Origin: Pararhizobium sp. A13
GTDB lineage: Bacteria > Pseudomonadota > Alphaproteobacteria > Rhizobiales > Rhizobiaceae
Length of the DNA stretch: 64,000 nt
Reading direction: 5' to 3'
Assembly (NCBI RefSeq): GCF_040126305.1
Contig: NZ_CP149510.1
Coordinates: forward strand, 1,375,001 to 1,439,000
The position numbers were made by a program, and so were the translations under genes. The notes beneath the pieces are model-generated. The model was not told where the DNA came from. It saw only the letters and a program-made list of their open reading frames with translations, and searched no databases. Below, piece by piece: positions 63,832 through 64,000 of the stretch (within the stretch, counting starts at the first letter, position 1; each line of letters begins with the position of its first letter).

Positions 63832-64000
63832 ATGGACGAGGTTTCCGCGAGGGGAAACGATAGCAGACATTGGACAGATACCCCCCATTCGAAATGGGGA
63901 TGGTTTCTGCTCCTGGGCATTGTTCTCACGGTCTGCGGGGCGATCGCTGTCGCGCTGCCGGCTGTTTCTACGTTCGCAGCAAGCGTTGTCCTGGGAAGCG
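63832..64000 (+). CDS. HdeD-like membrane protein, 5' end (runs off window)
   Basis: 56 residues are visible: a hydrophilic N-terminus, then WGWFLLLGIVLTVCGAIAVA and LPAVSTFAASVVLGS, the beginning of a DUF308/HdeD pattern of paired short helices. HdeD proteins belong to acid-resistance regions in enterics. 46 bp after the MFS gene, same strand; the rest lies outside the window. The family call rests on the first helices only. Confidence 0.6.
   Translation, partial: MDEVSARGNDSRHWTDTPHSKWGWFLLLGIVLTVCGAIAVALPAVSTFAASVVLGS

Overview
The window is about 64 kb of high-GC chromosomal DNA from an alphaproteobacterium, almost certainly a member of the Rhizobiaceae (Rhizobium/Agrobacterium/Ensifer-like; I cannot name the species). 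Evidence: an iolR-iolCDEB inositol cluster with an IolC-DUF2090 fusion, an Agrobacterium/Sinorhizobium-type phospholipid N-methyltransferase next to pyrF, a rhizobial housekeeping order (cysK, comM, gshB, yraN, rsmI, dnaN, pmtA, pyrF, NDUFA9-like, uppP, queG, rlpA, rsmB), and copies of the CTCCCCCT-type palindromic intergenic elements common in rhizobial genomes. No tRNA, rRNA, CRISPR array, transposase or phage gene was recognised.

Layout. 1-846 is the 3' end of coaBC, followed by a convergent class II amidotransferase. 1.9-10.0 kb is a myo-inositol catabolic block: MocA-type oxidoreductase, RpiR-type regulator, iolC (kinase plus aldolase-like domain), iolD, iolE and iolB. Similar inverted repeats precede the first three transcription units. 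10.0-14.5 kb holds GFA protein, AraC/LysE, HAD phosphatase and a DUF1326-DUF2182 pair. 14.5-22.4 kb has prfC, dut, a GNAT, a divergent Lrp/EamA pair, NIPSNAP, isochorismatase, two more LysE exporters and cysK.

22.5-25.3 kb is a wrecked comM gene, split at its Walker A codons by a 1.8-kb cassette carrying one DUF1254/DUF1214 gene. After gshB come three blocks not expected there: an MFS/MarR pair with three matching palindromic operators, a decayed patch, and a ugpBAEC glycerol-3-phosphate importer. Core genes then resume (yraN with an apparent frameshift, rsmI, dnaN, pmtA, histidine phosphatase, pyrF and onward to rsmB), including a 52-residue secreted small protein.

48-54.9 kb is a periplasmic iron-associated module (imelysin, di-haem oxidoreductase, imelysin, DUF1513) with corA placed inside it. 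The di-haem oxidoreductase reads straight through a 184-bp rhizobial palindromic element that adds about 61 residues between its signal peptide and its haem domain, and its start codon lies directly behind an intrinsic terminator. 54.9-58.4 kb is ordinary (GNAT, thioesterase, nucleosidase, guaA). After guaA the sequence looks accessory: a YCII protein followed by only the first ~27 codons of its usual ECF sigma partner, then an AraC-glutaminase-MFS-HdeD cluster that looks like an acid-stress module and runs off the window end.

I did not find a clearly new multi-gene defence or mobile system. The most unusual items are the comM interruption, the coding capture of the palindromic element in the di-haem oxidoreductase, the corA leader ORF, and the mapped operators for IolR and MarR. 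All were read by eye; homology calls are from motif recognition without database searches.
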